From: Bacteroidia bacterium
GTDB lineage: Bacteria; Bacteroidota; Bacteroidia; Bacteroidales; Paludibacteraceae
Direction of reading: 5' to 3'
NCBI GenBank assembly: GCA_009929375.1
Contig: SAAO01000002.1
Span: forward strand, 62,001-126,000
Length of the DNA: 64,000 nucleotides
The position numbers and the translations under genes were made by a program. The first letter of the stretch is position 1, and each line of letters opens with the position of its first letter. Of the stretch, positions 34,328-43,135 are shown one piece after another. Under the pieces are notes generated by a model. That model did no database searches. It saw only the letters and a list, made by a program, of their open reading frames with translations, and was not told the DNA's origin.

Positions 34328-35332
34328 TTATTTCTTTATCAAATCCACAAATCGTATCTTCCTCCCCTTTTTTCCAGTCTCCAAATCTTTATTGCCCCAG
34401 TCTTTTATCAAACAATATATACCATTGTGTTTATGTATGTTATCCGATTTACAACCTTCACAAACAGTAATAATTTCTTTCTCTCCAAACAAATCGGGCA
34501 CTATGGTTTTCCGTTCGCCACAACTATTTGGCACAACCCCCTTCAATCCATCCATTTGCCAAACATTCCAAGATATTATATAGGCAATGTATTGAATTGA
34601 TTTCAACAAGGGTTGTTTATCAAACTTCTGTTCATAATTCTCGATAAACGTATAAATCATGGCTTCCCGTGCAAGTAACAAACTATCGCCCTGCCATTCA
34701 AAAGCGTATGTATTTCGATATGCTGTTTGTGCTGCTTCGAGCCATTCATCACTTTTATCTACATTTTCACTAATCACCCGTAGTTTCCGGTCGAGTAAAC
34801 CAATACGCTTTTCGATGGGGATAAATTCGCCTGTTGTGGTATCGTAACGGCTGGTAATGTAAGGAGCTTCACCGCAAGTCATTTCCAATCGTGTATCACG
34901 CACATAATGTTTCCATGTTTTACCTTCGGGGAAAATTATTTTGTCGGGATTCACTATCCATGTGTGCGTTCCGTCGGGATTAGTAATTTCGGTATTGAAT
35001 ACATCCTCCCTATCAAACCATGCATTGTCAATCAAGTTGTTTTGCGCATTACATATCCACGAAGGTGTAAACACTTCGGCCATATCGCGCACACGGGCTT
35101 GTTGCAACTCCTTGTCTTTTTGTACCCGGGGCATTATAATATTACCATTATTTCCGGTTATCAGTTCGGGTAGTATTGGGGCATTGTATGCATATTTTTC
35201 GCCCAAATGAATATAATTGTCTGTAGCCCAGAATATATTTTGTTTTGTTGTATGGTCGCGTAATAGTGTCTCCAACACTTCAGGAAATTGTTGGCGTATA
35301 TCATTTTCTTTTATGTCTATAAGATGTTCCAT
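34328..35332 (-). CDS. Restriction 'subunit M'-like protein lacking the catalytic NPPY motif
   Basis: A 334-aa protein of a Bacteroidetes group usually annotated as restriction endonuclease subunit M. The MAEVFTPSWICN segment is methylase motif X-like and TCGEAPYITSRYDTTTGE may correspond to a degenerate motif I. No (D/N)PP(Y/F/W) motif IV is seen. The EWQGDSLLLAREAM and CEGCKSD..HNGIYCLIKDWG (a possible small zinc site) segments complete it. It may be a target-recognition or scaffold partner for the 1319-aa enzyme. The stop codon lies at the edge of the REP array. Function is inferred from family naming and context. Confidence 0.65.
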   Translation of the reverse strand: MEHLIDIKENDIRQQFPEVLETLLRDHTTKQNIFWATDNYIHLGEKYAYNAPILPELITGNNGNIIMPRVQKDKELQQARVRDMAEVFTPSWICNAQNNLIDNAWFDREDVFNTEITNPDGTHTWIVNPDKIIFPEGKTWKHYVRDTRLEMTCGEAPYITSRYDTTTGEFIPIEKRIGLLDRKLRVISENVDKSDEWLEAAQTAYRNTYAFEWQGDSLLLAREAMIYTFIENYEQKFDKQPLLKSIQYIAYIISWNVWQMDGLKGVVPNSCGERKTIVPDLFGEKEIITVCEGCKSDNIHKHNGIYCLIKDWGNKDLETGKKGRKIRFVDLIKK

Positions 35333-35408
35333 CGGTAAATCATTAATCCCACAAATTTACACAAAACATTCGGAATTAACACCCACGCCACTGTGTTAAT
35401 CATTTAAC

Positions 35409-36464
35409 CTATCTTCTTTTGCGTTGTTTTTCCTCTTTGCCATCAGCATAAGCTTCAAATGCAGTACGCAGACTGTCGATAAATGGTGTCCGGTTGTTTT
35501 TGCGGTCGGTGGCGCGTGTTAGTTTACCTTCGGCATCCTTTATATCTACATTGAAAATATCCTGAATATAATCCAGAAATTCCTTGCGGGTAAATTCTTT
35601 TCCATCCACTCTCTCTAATTTTTTCGAATGATACAGGGCAGTAAATAACTCCAGAAGCTCGGTATGCGTGCCCACCCACTCATAAGGCTCGTAGGTTTTG
35701 GTCTTTTCTTCATTTTTTTCAAGCTCCTGCATGGTCTTTTGCCGGCGTAATTCTATTTCGCAGAACTGATAAAATTCAGTGTCGTTAAAATCAATGTCTT
35801 CAACATCAGGGTTTGTTTCGCAAGCTATTTCTCTCAAAAACCACTGTTCGTAGTCGAACATAATGTTCTGTACGTGTTTTACTTTTTCTTTTACAGTGCT
35901 TAATTCTGATATTTCCAATTTTAACTGCTCTATACTGTAATCTTCCACCGGTGATATCGAATTCTTATGTATTGGATTAGTATCCAGTACTATTGATTCA
36001 AATTCCGGATTAATTTTCTGCATTTCTTCGGTAAACAATAGTCGGAGTCGATTTGAATAATTAGTATTGTTCTCTGAGTAACAAAGTTGAACTATTTTAT
36101 TGAAGTTATTTGTGCAGGCTTCGTAAACATCAAGCAGGAATTTTATTTCGTAGTTATTTTTGAAGATCCTCTTATGAGTGTATTTTATGAATTCGATCAT
36201 CTGATTTTTGAATTCATCAGGCAGAACCTGACAGACAAGATAATTGTCGATATAATCAATGTTTTTAAGGTATACAATATTATGTCTGACTTCCTCTTCA
36301 AAATCATTGTATATATTCTCGAAACTCAGGTCGTAAAAATTTTTTTTCAAATTGCTTATATCCGGGAATCCGGGAGCAAATTCTGTAGCATCAAGTATTT
36401 CGATTGTTTTCTTGCTCCATTTGTCTATGGTTTTGATAAGAAATTCTCCTTTTACTTTTTCCAT
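35409..36464 (-). CDS. RteC-like domain protein
   Basis: A 351-aa protein, largely helical. The C-terminal 100 residues (LLELFTALYHSKKLER..., FLDYIQDIFNVDI, RKNNRTPFIDSLRTAF) match the RteC domain, known from the regulator controlling excision of Bacteroides CTnDOT-type elements. The N-terminal 230 residues also follow RteC-family spacing. It is the first gene of the minus-strand operon with the 'subunit M'-like and helicase-methylase genes (76-base gap), so a regulatory role over this restriction system is plausible. The extreme C-terminus is strongly basic (KQRKRR). Confidence 0.78.
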   Translation of the reverse strand: MEKVKGEFLIKTIDKWSKKTIEILDATEFAPGFPDISNLKKNFYDLSFENIYNDFEEEVRHNIVYLKNIDYIDNYLVCQVLPDEFKNQMIEFIKYTHKRIFKNNYEIKFLLDVYEACTNNFNKIVQLCYSENNTNYSNRLRLLFTEEMQKINPEFESIVLDTNPIHKNSISPVEDYSIEQLKLEISELSTVKEKVKHVQNIMFDYEQWFLREIACETNPDVEDIDFNDTEFYQFCEIELRRQKTMQELEKNEEKTKTYEPYEWVGTHTELLELFTALYHSKKLERVDGKEFTRKEFLDYIQDIFNVDIKDAEGKLTRATDRKNNRTPFIDSLRTAFEAYADGKEEKQRKRR

Positions 36465-36496
36465 ATTTTGGTAGTGTATTAAAATTTATACAGGTT

Positions 36497-36775
36497 ATAT
36501 TATAATGTCAGCCCTATGGGCTTATGCCTTCGCTATTTGATATCTGTTACGGTTAACTATCATCACGCTGCCAACCCCAGAGGGGTGATATTGTGTTATG
36601 CTAACTTTATCATTTCACCCCTTCGGGGTTTTTGCACCATCTCGTTCATCCAGCTACAATCACATCAGCCCTGCGGGCTTGCGCTAACCCCGGAGGGGTA
36701 GTATTATTGTACCACAGCCATCCAGACACACACCGCATCAACCCCGGAGGGGTGATATTATTGTACTTGCAAATG
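36497..36775. repeat. Palindromic AACCCCGGAGGGGT repeats (REP-like) at right edge of the island
   Basis: Copies of AACCCC(A/G)GAGGGGTGATATT start at 36573, 36686 and 36740; the last two share a following ATTATTGTAC. An inverted copy, CACCCCTTCGGGGTTT, is at 36615-36631, and AGCCCTATGGGCT (about 36509) and AGCCCTGCGGGCT (36667-36679) are related palindromes. The 36465-37052 gap otherwise holds AT-rich DNA and the promoter of the next gene. Confidence 0.8.
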
Positions 36776-36993
36776 TAAATAAATAATTTTAAATGTAAAT
36801 ATATAATGCAAAGTGTTTTGTTAATGTGCTTCCTGCGCTGCTTTGATTGCTTGTGAATACAGTGTGCTTTGTTTGACATTTTAAATTTACTATATATAAC
36901 CTATATCTATACTACATTAAAGCTTTATTTAAACTATATCTTATATAGCTAAAGAATATATGATGATTATACAAGCTATTTATAAACTTTTTT

Positions 36994-37001
36994 TATCTTT
37001 G
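36994..37001 (+). promoter_or_regulatory. -7 box of the 269-aa gene
   Basis: TATCTTTG matches the Bacteroidetes TAnnTTTG box and lies 51 bases before the ATG at 37053. No clear -33 TTG is visible. Confidence 0.5.
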
Positions 37002-37052
37002 CGATGTGTTGTTGGTCTGTTTGATTGTCGATACCTTAAATTATAAATTCAC

Positions 37053-37862
37053 ATGGCAATAGTAAAAGGTCCTTTTCAGATTACGGGCAGTGTAAGTGGT
37101 CTGAGTTTTTATACCCGTCGCGATAGCGATAAGGTAATTATGCGCACCAAGGGTGGGGCAAATGCTGATAAGATAAAGAAGTTGCCTCAGTACGAGGGTT
37201 TCCGGAATCAGCAAAAGGAGTGGAGTGGCTGCACAAAATTGGTGTCGGCCATTCGTATGGCGCTTGGTGGATTGCATCGTGCGGCCGACTATAATATTAC
37301 AGCCACGCTGAATGGGGTGGCTAATAAAATGCAGAAGGCCGATAGTGAAAGCGAAAAGGGCATGCGCCCTGTGCTGTTGTCGTCGTACACACACTGGATT
37401 GCAGGCTTCAATTTTAATCGCAGACAGGTCTTCAACTCGGTGCTGGGGGTGTCGCTTCAATCGGAAATTGACAGGGATGCACTAAAGGGTACAGTGAGTT
37501 TTCCGTATATCAACACAGCTACTGATTTGCAAAACCTGCGGTCGTTACCATATTTCCGTTTGATAATAGCATTGGGTACAGTAAGCGACATGGCATACGA
37601 TGCTAATTCAAGTGATTATCGTCCTCTGGTTCCTGAAATACACGGTGCATCGTTTGTGACCGAATCGGTCTGGTTTCCGGCAGTGGGAGTGGTGCAGCCT
37701 TTTGAGCTTACAGTGGAAATGCCCGAACGACTTAAAGCCCATTTGCAATCAGCAGTAAGTGTATTGCTGACTGTGGCTGTAGAATTTGGTTCGGTAGGCT
37801 ACGACGGACAACCGGCAGCAGTGAAATATGCTGCTTCGGGTAAAATACTGGCAGTGGGATAG
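37053..37862 (+). CDS. Uncharacterised Bacteroidetes protein (269 aa)
   Basis: The opening MAIVKGPFQITGSVSGLSFY and the RTKGGANADKIKK segment are those of a Bacteroidetes family of unknown function that I recognise only by pattern. Conserved-looking stretches are QQKEWSGCTKLVSAIRMALGGL and HWIAGFNFNRRQVFN. The C-terminal half is beta-rich. There is no signal peptide. Its general plan (short Gly-rich start, basic segment, beta-rich tail) recalls the DUF6266 protein at the other edge of the island; homology between them is not shown. It is monocistronic with its own promoter. Confidence 0.6.
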   Translation: MAIVKGPFQITGSVSGLSFYTRRDSDKVIMRTKGGANADKIKKLPQYEGFRNQQKEWSGCTKLVSAIRMALGGLHRAADYNITATLNGVANKMQKADSESEKGMRPVLLSSYTHWIAGFNFNRRQVFNSVLGVSLQSEIDRDALKGTVSFPYINTATDLQNLRSLPYFRLIIALGTVSDMAYDANSSDYRPLVPEIHGASFVTESVWFPAVGVVQPFELTVEMPERLKAHLQSAVSVLLTVAVEFGSVGYDGQPAAVKYAASGKILAVG

Positions 37863-38067
37863 TTATTCGCTTTCGCTACCTGCAATTCTTGCTTTTGTTG
37901 CGCCGGCACCACTATGAATCTAGTGTTTTGTAAATCAGAGTATCTCATTTGACAATTTAATCACTTATTTTAAAACCTTCAACTCTTTTATTACAGAAAA
38001 ATTTCCGTAATTTTGTAGCTCTATCTTAAGGTAAATAGTAACTGACTAAATAGTAAATTTCAATAGA

Positions 38068-39699
38068 ATGGCAAAAGAATTTAAGTATCAGGATCCGTTT
38101 CCTGTGGGAAAGGACAAAACCGAGTATTATTTACTCACTAAAAACCATGTATCGGTTTCGGAATTTGAAGGGCATGAAGTGCTGAAAGTACAACCCGAAG
38201 GTCTGACTGAAATGGCGCGTGCTGCCATGCGCGACTGTGCATTTTTGCTGCGCCCTGAACATCAGAAACAGGTGGCTGCTATATTGGCCGACGCTGAAGC
38301 CAGCGACAACGATAAATATGTGGCTGTGACCATGCTTCGCAATGCCGAGATTGCTGCCAAAGGTGTGTTGCCTTTCTGCCAGGATACCGGAACAGCTACT
38401 GTGTATGCCAAAAAAGGTAACAATGTGTGGACCAATGGCACCGACGAAGAAGCGCTTTCGAAAGGTATTTACCTGACTTATACCGAAGAAAATCTGCGCT
38501 ATTCGCAAAATGCTGCGTTAAATATGTACGACGAAGTGAATACAGGTACTAATCTGCCTGCGCAAATCGATCTTGTAGCCAGTCATGGCAACGAATATAA
38601 ATTTCTGTTTATTGCCAAGGGAGGTGGCTCGGCCAACAAATCATATCTTTTTCAGGAAACAAAAGCGTTGCTGAATCCTGCCTCGCTCGAGAAATTCCTG
38701 ACTGAGAAAATGCGCTCGCTGGGTACTGCTGCCTGTCCGCCTTACCATATTGCATTTGTGATTGGCGGAACTTCGGCCGATGCCTGTATGAAAACCGTTA
38801 AACTTGCTTCAACCAAATATTACGACGAACTCCCAACCACAGGAAATGACCTGGGGCAGGCTTTCCGCGATGTAGAACTGGAGAAAATAATCTTGAAACG
38901 CGCGCAGGAACTGGGTATTGGGGCTCAGTTTGGTGGTAAGTATTTTGCACACGATATTCGCATTGTGCGTCTTTCGCGTCATGGCGCTTCGTGTTTTGTG
39001 GGTATGGGCGTTTCGTGCTCGGCCGACCGTAATATAAAAGCTAAAATAAACAAAGATGGTATCTGGGTTGAAAAGCTGGAAGACAATCCCGGTCAGTATA
39101 TTCCTGAAGAATTCCGCAATGAAGGCGAAGGAAATGCGGTGAAAATTGACCTGAATCAACCCATGAAGGATATTCTGGCTACTTTGTCGCAATATCCTGT
39201 TTCTACACGCTTATCGCTCAGTGGAACCATTGTGGTGGGTCGCGATATTGCACATGCAAAACTTAAAGAATTGCTCGATGCCGGAAAACCACTGCCGCAA
39301 TATGTAAAAGATCACCCTATTTATTACGCCGGACCAGCCAAAACGCCTAAAGGTATGCCTTCGGGTTCGTTCGGCCCCACAACGGCAGGGCGTATGGACT
39401 CGTATGTGGATCTTTTTCAGGCCAATGGCGGAAGTATGATTATGATTGCCAAAGGAAACCGCACGCAGCAGGTGACTGATGCATGTCAGAAATATGGTGG
39501 CTTCTACCTGGGTTCTATTGGTGGACCTGCTGCTATTCTGGCTCAGAACAGCATTAAGAAAGTGGAATGTCTCGAATATCCTGAACTGGGAATGGAAGCT
39601 ATCTGGAAAATTGAAGTGGTCGACTTCCCTGCCTTTATCCTGGTGGATAACAAAGGAAATGACTTCTTTAAACTGATAAAACCAAATCCTGTGTGCTAA
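38068..39699 (+). CDS. Fumarate hydratase class I (4Fe-4S)
   Basis: A 543-aa iron-sulfur fumarase that interconverts fumarate and malate. The three cluster cysteines are probably in [11 protein letters not shown], the [19 protein letters not shown] region and [15 protein letters not shown]. The C-terminal beta domain includes [15 protein letters not shown] and [20 protein letters not shown], both hallmarks of the fused alpha+beta class I enzyme. It works in the reductive, succinate/propionate-forming branch typical of anaerobic Bacteroidales. TAATTTTG lies 57 bases upstream as a likely promoter box. Confidence 0.95.
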   Translation: MAKEFKYQDPFPVGKDKTEYYLLTKNHVSVSEFEGHEVLKVQPEGLTEMARAAMRDCAFLLRPEHQKQVAAILADAEASDNDKYVAVTMLRNAEIAAKGVLPFCQDTGTATVYAKKGNNVWTNGTDEEALSKGIYLTYTEENLRYSQNAALNMYDEVNTGTNLPAQIDLVASHGNEYKFLFIAKGGGSANKSYLFQETKALLNPASLEKFLTEKMRSLGTAACPPYHIAFVIGGTSADACMKTVKLASTKYYDELPTTGNDLGQAFRDVELEKIILKRAQELGIGAQFGGKYFAHDIRIVRLSRHGASCFVGMGVSCSADRNIKAKINKDGIWVEKLEDNPGQYIPEEFRNEGEGNAVKIDLNQPMKDILATLSQYPVSTRLSLSGTIVVGRDIAHAKLKELLDAGKPLPQYVKDHPIYYAGPAKTPKGMPSGSFGPTTAGRMDSYVDLFQANGGSMIMIAKGNRTQQVTDACQKYGGFYLGSIGGPAAILAQNSIKKVECLEYPELGMEAIWKIEVVDFPAFILVDNKGNDFFKLIKPNPVC

Positions 39700-39749
39700 G
39701 CAACAGGATCATACAGCACTGTCCGAAAATAAAAGAAAGAAGAAATTGA

Positions 39750-39940
39750 AACGCTGATTTAGCGGATCTGGCAGATGAATGCTGATAATTGATTAAAAAG
39801 AGATATTTCGATAAATCGAAACGGATTTACAATATATTCTTAACTGAAATCTGCTGTTTTCGAAGAAAACATAATCAGGGTTACATCGGTAAAAAATTAA
39901 ATCCGCTCATATCTGCCTGATCAGCTAAATCAGCGTTCCC
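39750..39940. repeat. Fold-back element between fumarase and ychF
   Basis: Outer arms AACGCTGATTTAGC (39750-39763) and GCTAAATCAGCGTT (39924-39937) are perfect complements. Just inside, GGATCTGGCAGAT (39764-39776) pairs imperfectly with ATCTGCCTGATC (39911-39922). The element has no ORF and fills most of the 39700-40090 gap. Confidence 0.75.
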
Positions 39941-40015
39941 ATTCTGTGATCTGGAATGCACGATCTTATGTTGCATATTATCAAGCTATAGCAGGTTTTT
40001 CAAGAAGACTCTATA

Positions 40016-40060
40016 AAAAACGCAAACACGGAATCTGATTTCCGGTTTGCGTTTTTTTAT
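40016..40060 (-). terminator. Terminator downstream of ychF (possibly bidirectional)
   Basis: ACGCAAAC-a-CGGAA pairs with TTCCG-GTTTGCGT (40020-40033 / 40039-40052), with T-runs on both strands. It lies about 35 bases after the ychF stop. Confidence 0.85.
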
Positions 40061-40090
40061 GTTTTGAATATTTGAAACAGCAGCGTTTCC

Positions 40091-41191
40091 TTATACATTA
40101 AATCTGAAGTGCATAATATCACCATCCTGCACCACGTATTCCTTGCCTTCGACGCTCATTTTTCCGGCTTCCTTGCAAGCAGCTTCCGAACCCAATGTCA
40201 CAAAGTCGTTGTATTTAATCACTTCGGCACGGATAAAGCCTTTTTCGAAGTCGGTGTGAATAACGCCCGCGCATTGTGGCGCTTTCCAGTTGCGTTCGAA
40301 AGTCCATGCACGTACTTCCTGCACGCCGGCTGTGAAGTAAGTTTGCAGGTCGAGCAGGTGATAAGCCGCACGAATCAAACGAGCCACCCCCGATTCTTTG
40401 AGTCCCACTTCTTCGAGGAACATTTGGCGTTCGTCGTAAGTTTCGAGTTCGGCAATGTCGGCTTCGGTAGCAGCTGCTACCACTAAAATTTCTGCTCCTT
40501 CGTCTTTTACAGCTTCGCGAACGGCTTCCACATAAGCATTTCCGTTTACTGCCGAACCTTCATCTACATTACAAACGTACATTACGGGCTTGTCGGTCAA
40601 CAGGTAAAGGTCTTTCACCAGTTTTTTGTCGAGCGGATCGAGTTTTACGGTACGTGCCGATTTACCCTGCATCAACGCATCGCGATATTGTATATATATG
40701 TCGTAAAGAGCTTTTGCCTGTTTATCGCCACCGGTCTGAGCCTGTTTCTGCACTTTGCCAATGCGGCTTTCGATGGTTTCGAGGTCTTTGAGCTGTAATT
40801 CTGCGTCAATAATTTCTTTGTCGCGTACAGGATTCACGCTGCCATCCACGTGTACAATGTTTTCGTTGTCGAAACAGCGAAGTACGTGCAGAATCGCATC
40901 TGTTTCGCGGATATTGGCCAGAAATTTATTTCCCAGACCTTCACCTTTGCTCGCACCTTTTACAAGTCCGGCAATGTCCACAATTTCAACTGTGGTAGGT
41001 ACAATGCGTTGCGGTTTTACGAGTTCGGCCAGTTTGTTCAGACGTTCGTCGGGAACGGTAATCACACCCACATTGGGTTCGATGGTACAAAAGGGAAAGT
41101 TAGCCGATTGGGCTTTAGCATTCGAAAGACAGTTGAAAAGAGTAGATTTTCCCACGTTGGGCAGACCTACGATTCCACATTGAAGAGCCAT
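40091..41191 (-). CDS. ychF: Redox-regulated ATPase / GTPase YchF
   Basis: A 366-aa Obg-family P-loop protein that binds ribosomes. G1 is GLPNVGKST (9-17), G3 is DIAGLVKGASKGEGLG, and the G4 position reads YVCNVDE instead of NKxD, which explains the ATP preference of the family. The C-terminal TGS-like domain ends in EYVVQDGDIMHFRFNV. Length is standard. The gene stands alone, with a hairpin terminator after it. Confidence 0.97.
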   Translation of the reverse strand: MALQCGIVGLPNVGKSTLFNCLSNAKAQSANFPFCTIEPNVGVITVPDERLNKLAELVKPQRIVPTTVEIVDIAGLVKGASKGEGLGNKFLANIRETDAILHVLRCFDNENIVHVDGSVNPVRDKEIIDAELQLKDLETIESRIGKVQKQAQTGGDKQAKALYDIYIQYRDALMQGKSARTVKLDPLDKKLVKDLYLLTDKPVMYVCNVDEGSAVNGNAYVEAVREAVKDEGAEILVVAAATEADIAELETYDERQMFLEEVGLKESGVARLIRAAYHLLDLQTYFTAGVQEVRAWTFERNWKAPQCAGVIHTDFEKGFIRAEVIKYNDFVTLGSEAACKEAGKMSVEGKEYVVQDGDIMHFRFNV

Positions 41192-41338
41192 TATTTATTT
41201 AGTTTGAAAGTTTTATGTTTGAAAGTTTTATGCTGAATTTACATTAGTAAATTTCAGGGCTGCAAAGGTACAAAAAAAAGATGGGAGGAGAAAACGAATG
41301 TGTTAGAGTTGGTGTGTTAGGGCATAAAATCAGATTCG

Positions 41339-41914
41339 TTACTCCTGAATAAATCCAACTCGTTTTCGGGGGGTGATCTGTGGTTTTTTGCTTGTTTGTA
41401 ACTCGGCTAACGATTGATTAATGAGTTCGATTTGCATTCGCGTATCTTCGTTTATGTCATTATAATCCGTGAACACGTCTTCTATATAGGCTTTTAGTTC
41501 TTTCAGTTCATTTTGGAGTTCGGAAACCTTATCGGTTGGATTATTGAAAACTAATTGGCGAATTGCAATAAATGCACGCACAAGTTGTATGTTGACTTGA
41601 ATGGCTATATTGCTTCGTAATATACCAGAGAGCATGGTAACCCCATGTTCGGTAAATGCATAAGGGAGAGCTGAATTTGGCCGTTTTGATGTCGTCACAA
41701 ATTGTGATGACATGCTAAGCCATTCAAATTCATTTAATTGAAACATGAAGTCTTCCGGAAAACGTTCGCTATTCCTTTTTACTGCCTGATTTAATACGCG
41801 GGTTTCAACATTATACATTTTTGCCAAATCAAAATCAAGCATTACTTTTTGATTTCGGATAGTGTATATCTTATTTTGAATAGCAGAGGGTTGTAGATGT
41901 AAAATTTCAGTCAT
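41339..41914 (-). CDS. ORF6N domain protein
   Basis: A 191-aa protein with an N-terminal ORF6N/KilA-N-type DNA-binding domain (IYTIRNQKVMLDFDLAKMYNV...NRNSERFPEDFMFQL, residues about 16-60, with the family's LNQAVKRN). A conserved AFTEHGVTMLSGIL block and a C-terminal coiled coil (about 125-175) follow. These proteins are common phage-derived antirepressor-like regulators scattered in Bacteroidetes genomes. The target is unknown. It lies alone between ychF and purN. Confidence 0.9.
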   Translation of the reverse strand: MTEILHLQPSAIQNKIYTIRNQKVMLDFDLAKMYNVETRVLNQAVKRNSERFPEDFMFQLNEFEWLSMSSQFVTTSKRPNSALPYAFTEHGVTMLSGILRSNIAIQVNIQLVRAFIAIRQLVFNNPTDKVSELQNELKELKAYIEDVFTDYNDINEDTRMQIELINQSLAELQTSKKPQITPRKRVGFIQE

Positions 41915-42099
41915 AAATTATCGTATTAGTTGGTTGTTTAATAGAACGTGAGTTCGTTTTTAAAAGTTTTGTCACTAAAAATTTATTGTCTCAGACTTTG
42001 TTGTCACTGAAAAATAAATAAGGTTGTCTTTTGATAAACAATATAATTTCACACCTAATAGGTTTCGAAAATAAGTTGTAATCAATATGTCTTCCAGTC

Positions 42100-42152
42100 G
42101 CTTCTCCCTGAAACTCAAAACTCAAAACTAAAACCCGAAACCCGAAACTAGG
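42100..42152 (+). repeat. GAAAC-type degenerate tandem repeat beside purN
   Basis: ctGAAACtcaAAACtcaAAACtaAAACccGAAACccGAAACtag is a fourth member of the tract family seen near dgt, dnaE and trxA. It directly follows the purN stop codon. Confidence 0.6.
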
Positions 42153-42154
42153 GC

Positions 42155-42721
42155 CTACCCCCAAATCTGTTCAATCACTTTCGGGAAATGTTCGTATTCG
42201 AGGGCGTGTACTTTGTTGGCCACATCGTCGGGGCTATCAGTAGCTAAAACCGGGCATTTTGCCTGAAAAATAATATTGCCTTCGTCGTAATGTGCGTTTA
42301 CATAATGTATGGTTATGCCCGACTCGGTTTCGCCTGCTTCGACCACAGCACGGTGCACGTGATCGCCGTACATGCCTTTACCACCGAATTTAGGCAAAAG
42401 GGCAGGGTGAATATTAATAATGCGATCCGGATAAGCATCGATAATTGCCTGTGGTATTTTAAGCAGAAATCCTGCGAGTATTATATAGTCAATTTCTTCT
42501 TTTCGGAGCAATTCGAGAATCGTTTTTCCGTCAGAAAATTCTTCGCGACTGAAAGTAAGCGATGGAATATTGAGTTTTTTTGCTCTTTCGTGTACAAAAG
42601 CACCGGCTTTATTCGAAATTATGAGTGAAAAAGCGAAATTGTTGTTACCGGCAAAGTAAGTGACTATGTTTTCGGCATTTGAGCCGGAACCCGAGGCGAA
42701 AAGGGCTAATTTTGAGGGCAT
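42155..42721 (-). CDS. purN: Phosphoribosylglycinamide formyltransferase
   Basis: 188 aa from [19 protein letters not shown]. The open frame continues 95 residues upstream, but those overlap acpP and its promoter and are not real. GART motifs are FASGSGSN (substrate phosphate loop), the catalytic region [12 protein letters not shown]...[18 protein letters not shown] with Asn/His, and [13 protein letters not shown] with the catalytic Asp. It transfers a formyl group from 10-formyl-THF to GAR in purine synthesis. It is divergent from acpP, sharing a 150-base region. Confidence 0.95.
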   Translation of the reverse strand: MPSKLALFASGSGSNAENIVTYFAGNNNFAFSLIISNKAGAFVHERAKKLNIPSLTFSREEFSDGKTILELLRKEEIDYIILAGFLLKIPQAIIDAYPDRIINIHPALLPKFGGKGMYGDHVHRAVVEAGETESGITIHYVNAHYDEGNIIFQAKCPVLATDSPDDVANKVHALEYEHFPKVIEQIWG

Positions 42722-42813
42722 AATGGAATGTTTTATTTTGCTCAAAAATGAGCCGTTTGTGCAAAAAAGTGTATTTTTTTCAACAAAAATTCGGATAATT
42801 GGAGAAATTTTCT

Positions 42814-42821
42814 TTCCTTTG
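42814..42821 (+). promoter_or_regulatory. Probable -7 box of the acpP-fabF-rnc operon
   Basis: TTCCTTTG is close to TAnnTTTG and lies 51 bases before the acpP ATG, inside the purN-acpP divergent region. Confidence 0.4.
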
Positions 42822-42872
42822 CACCGCAAAATTATAAAACATTTTTTATTTATAAACTTAAAAACAAAAATT

Positions 42873-43109
42873 ATGTCAGAAGTTGCAGCTAAAGTAAAAG
42901 CTATTATCGTAGACAAATTAGGCGTAGAAGAAGCTGATGTTACACCAACAGCAAGTTTCACTAACGACTTAGGAGCTGATTCATTAGACACAGTAGAATT
43001 GATCATGGAATTCGAAAAAGAATTCGGTATTTCAATTCCTGATGAGCAAGCAGAAAAAATCTCTACAGTAGGCGACGCTATCGCTCACATCGAAGCTATT
43101 CAGAAATAA
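42873..43109 (+). CDS. acpP: Acyl carrier protein
   Basis: 78 aa from [20 protein letters not shown]; the longer open frame upstream is leader. The phosphopantetheine attachment Ser is in the canonical [14 protein letters not shown] motif, and the protein is acidic with four helices. It carries acyl intermediates in fatty acid synthesis. It is first in acpP-fabF-rnc (26 bases to fabF), a gene order conserved widely in bacteria. Codon use is strongly biased, as expected for high expression. Confidence 0.98.
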   Translation: MSEVAAKVKAIIVDKLGVEEADVTPTASFTNDLGADSLDTVELIMEFEKEFGISIPDEQAEKISTVGDAIAHIEAIQK

Positions 43110-43135
43110 TCTTTTTCCACAATAATTAGTTTATT

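Noticed and set aside
42660-42872. 71-residue N-terminal extension of acpP
   Set aside because: It overlaps purN, contains the promoter box, and ACPs are about 78 aa starting at MSEVAAKVK.
42722-43006. 95-residue N-terminal extension of purN
   Set aside because: It overlaps acpP on the other strand and the shared promoter region; the GART fold starts at [15 protein letters not shown] (42721).
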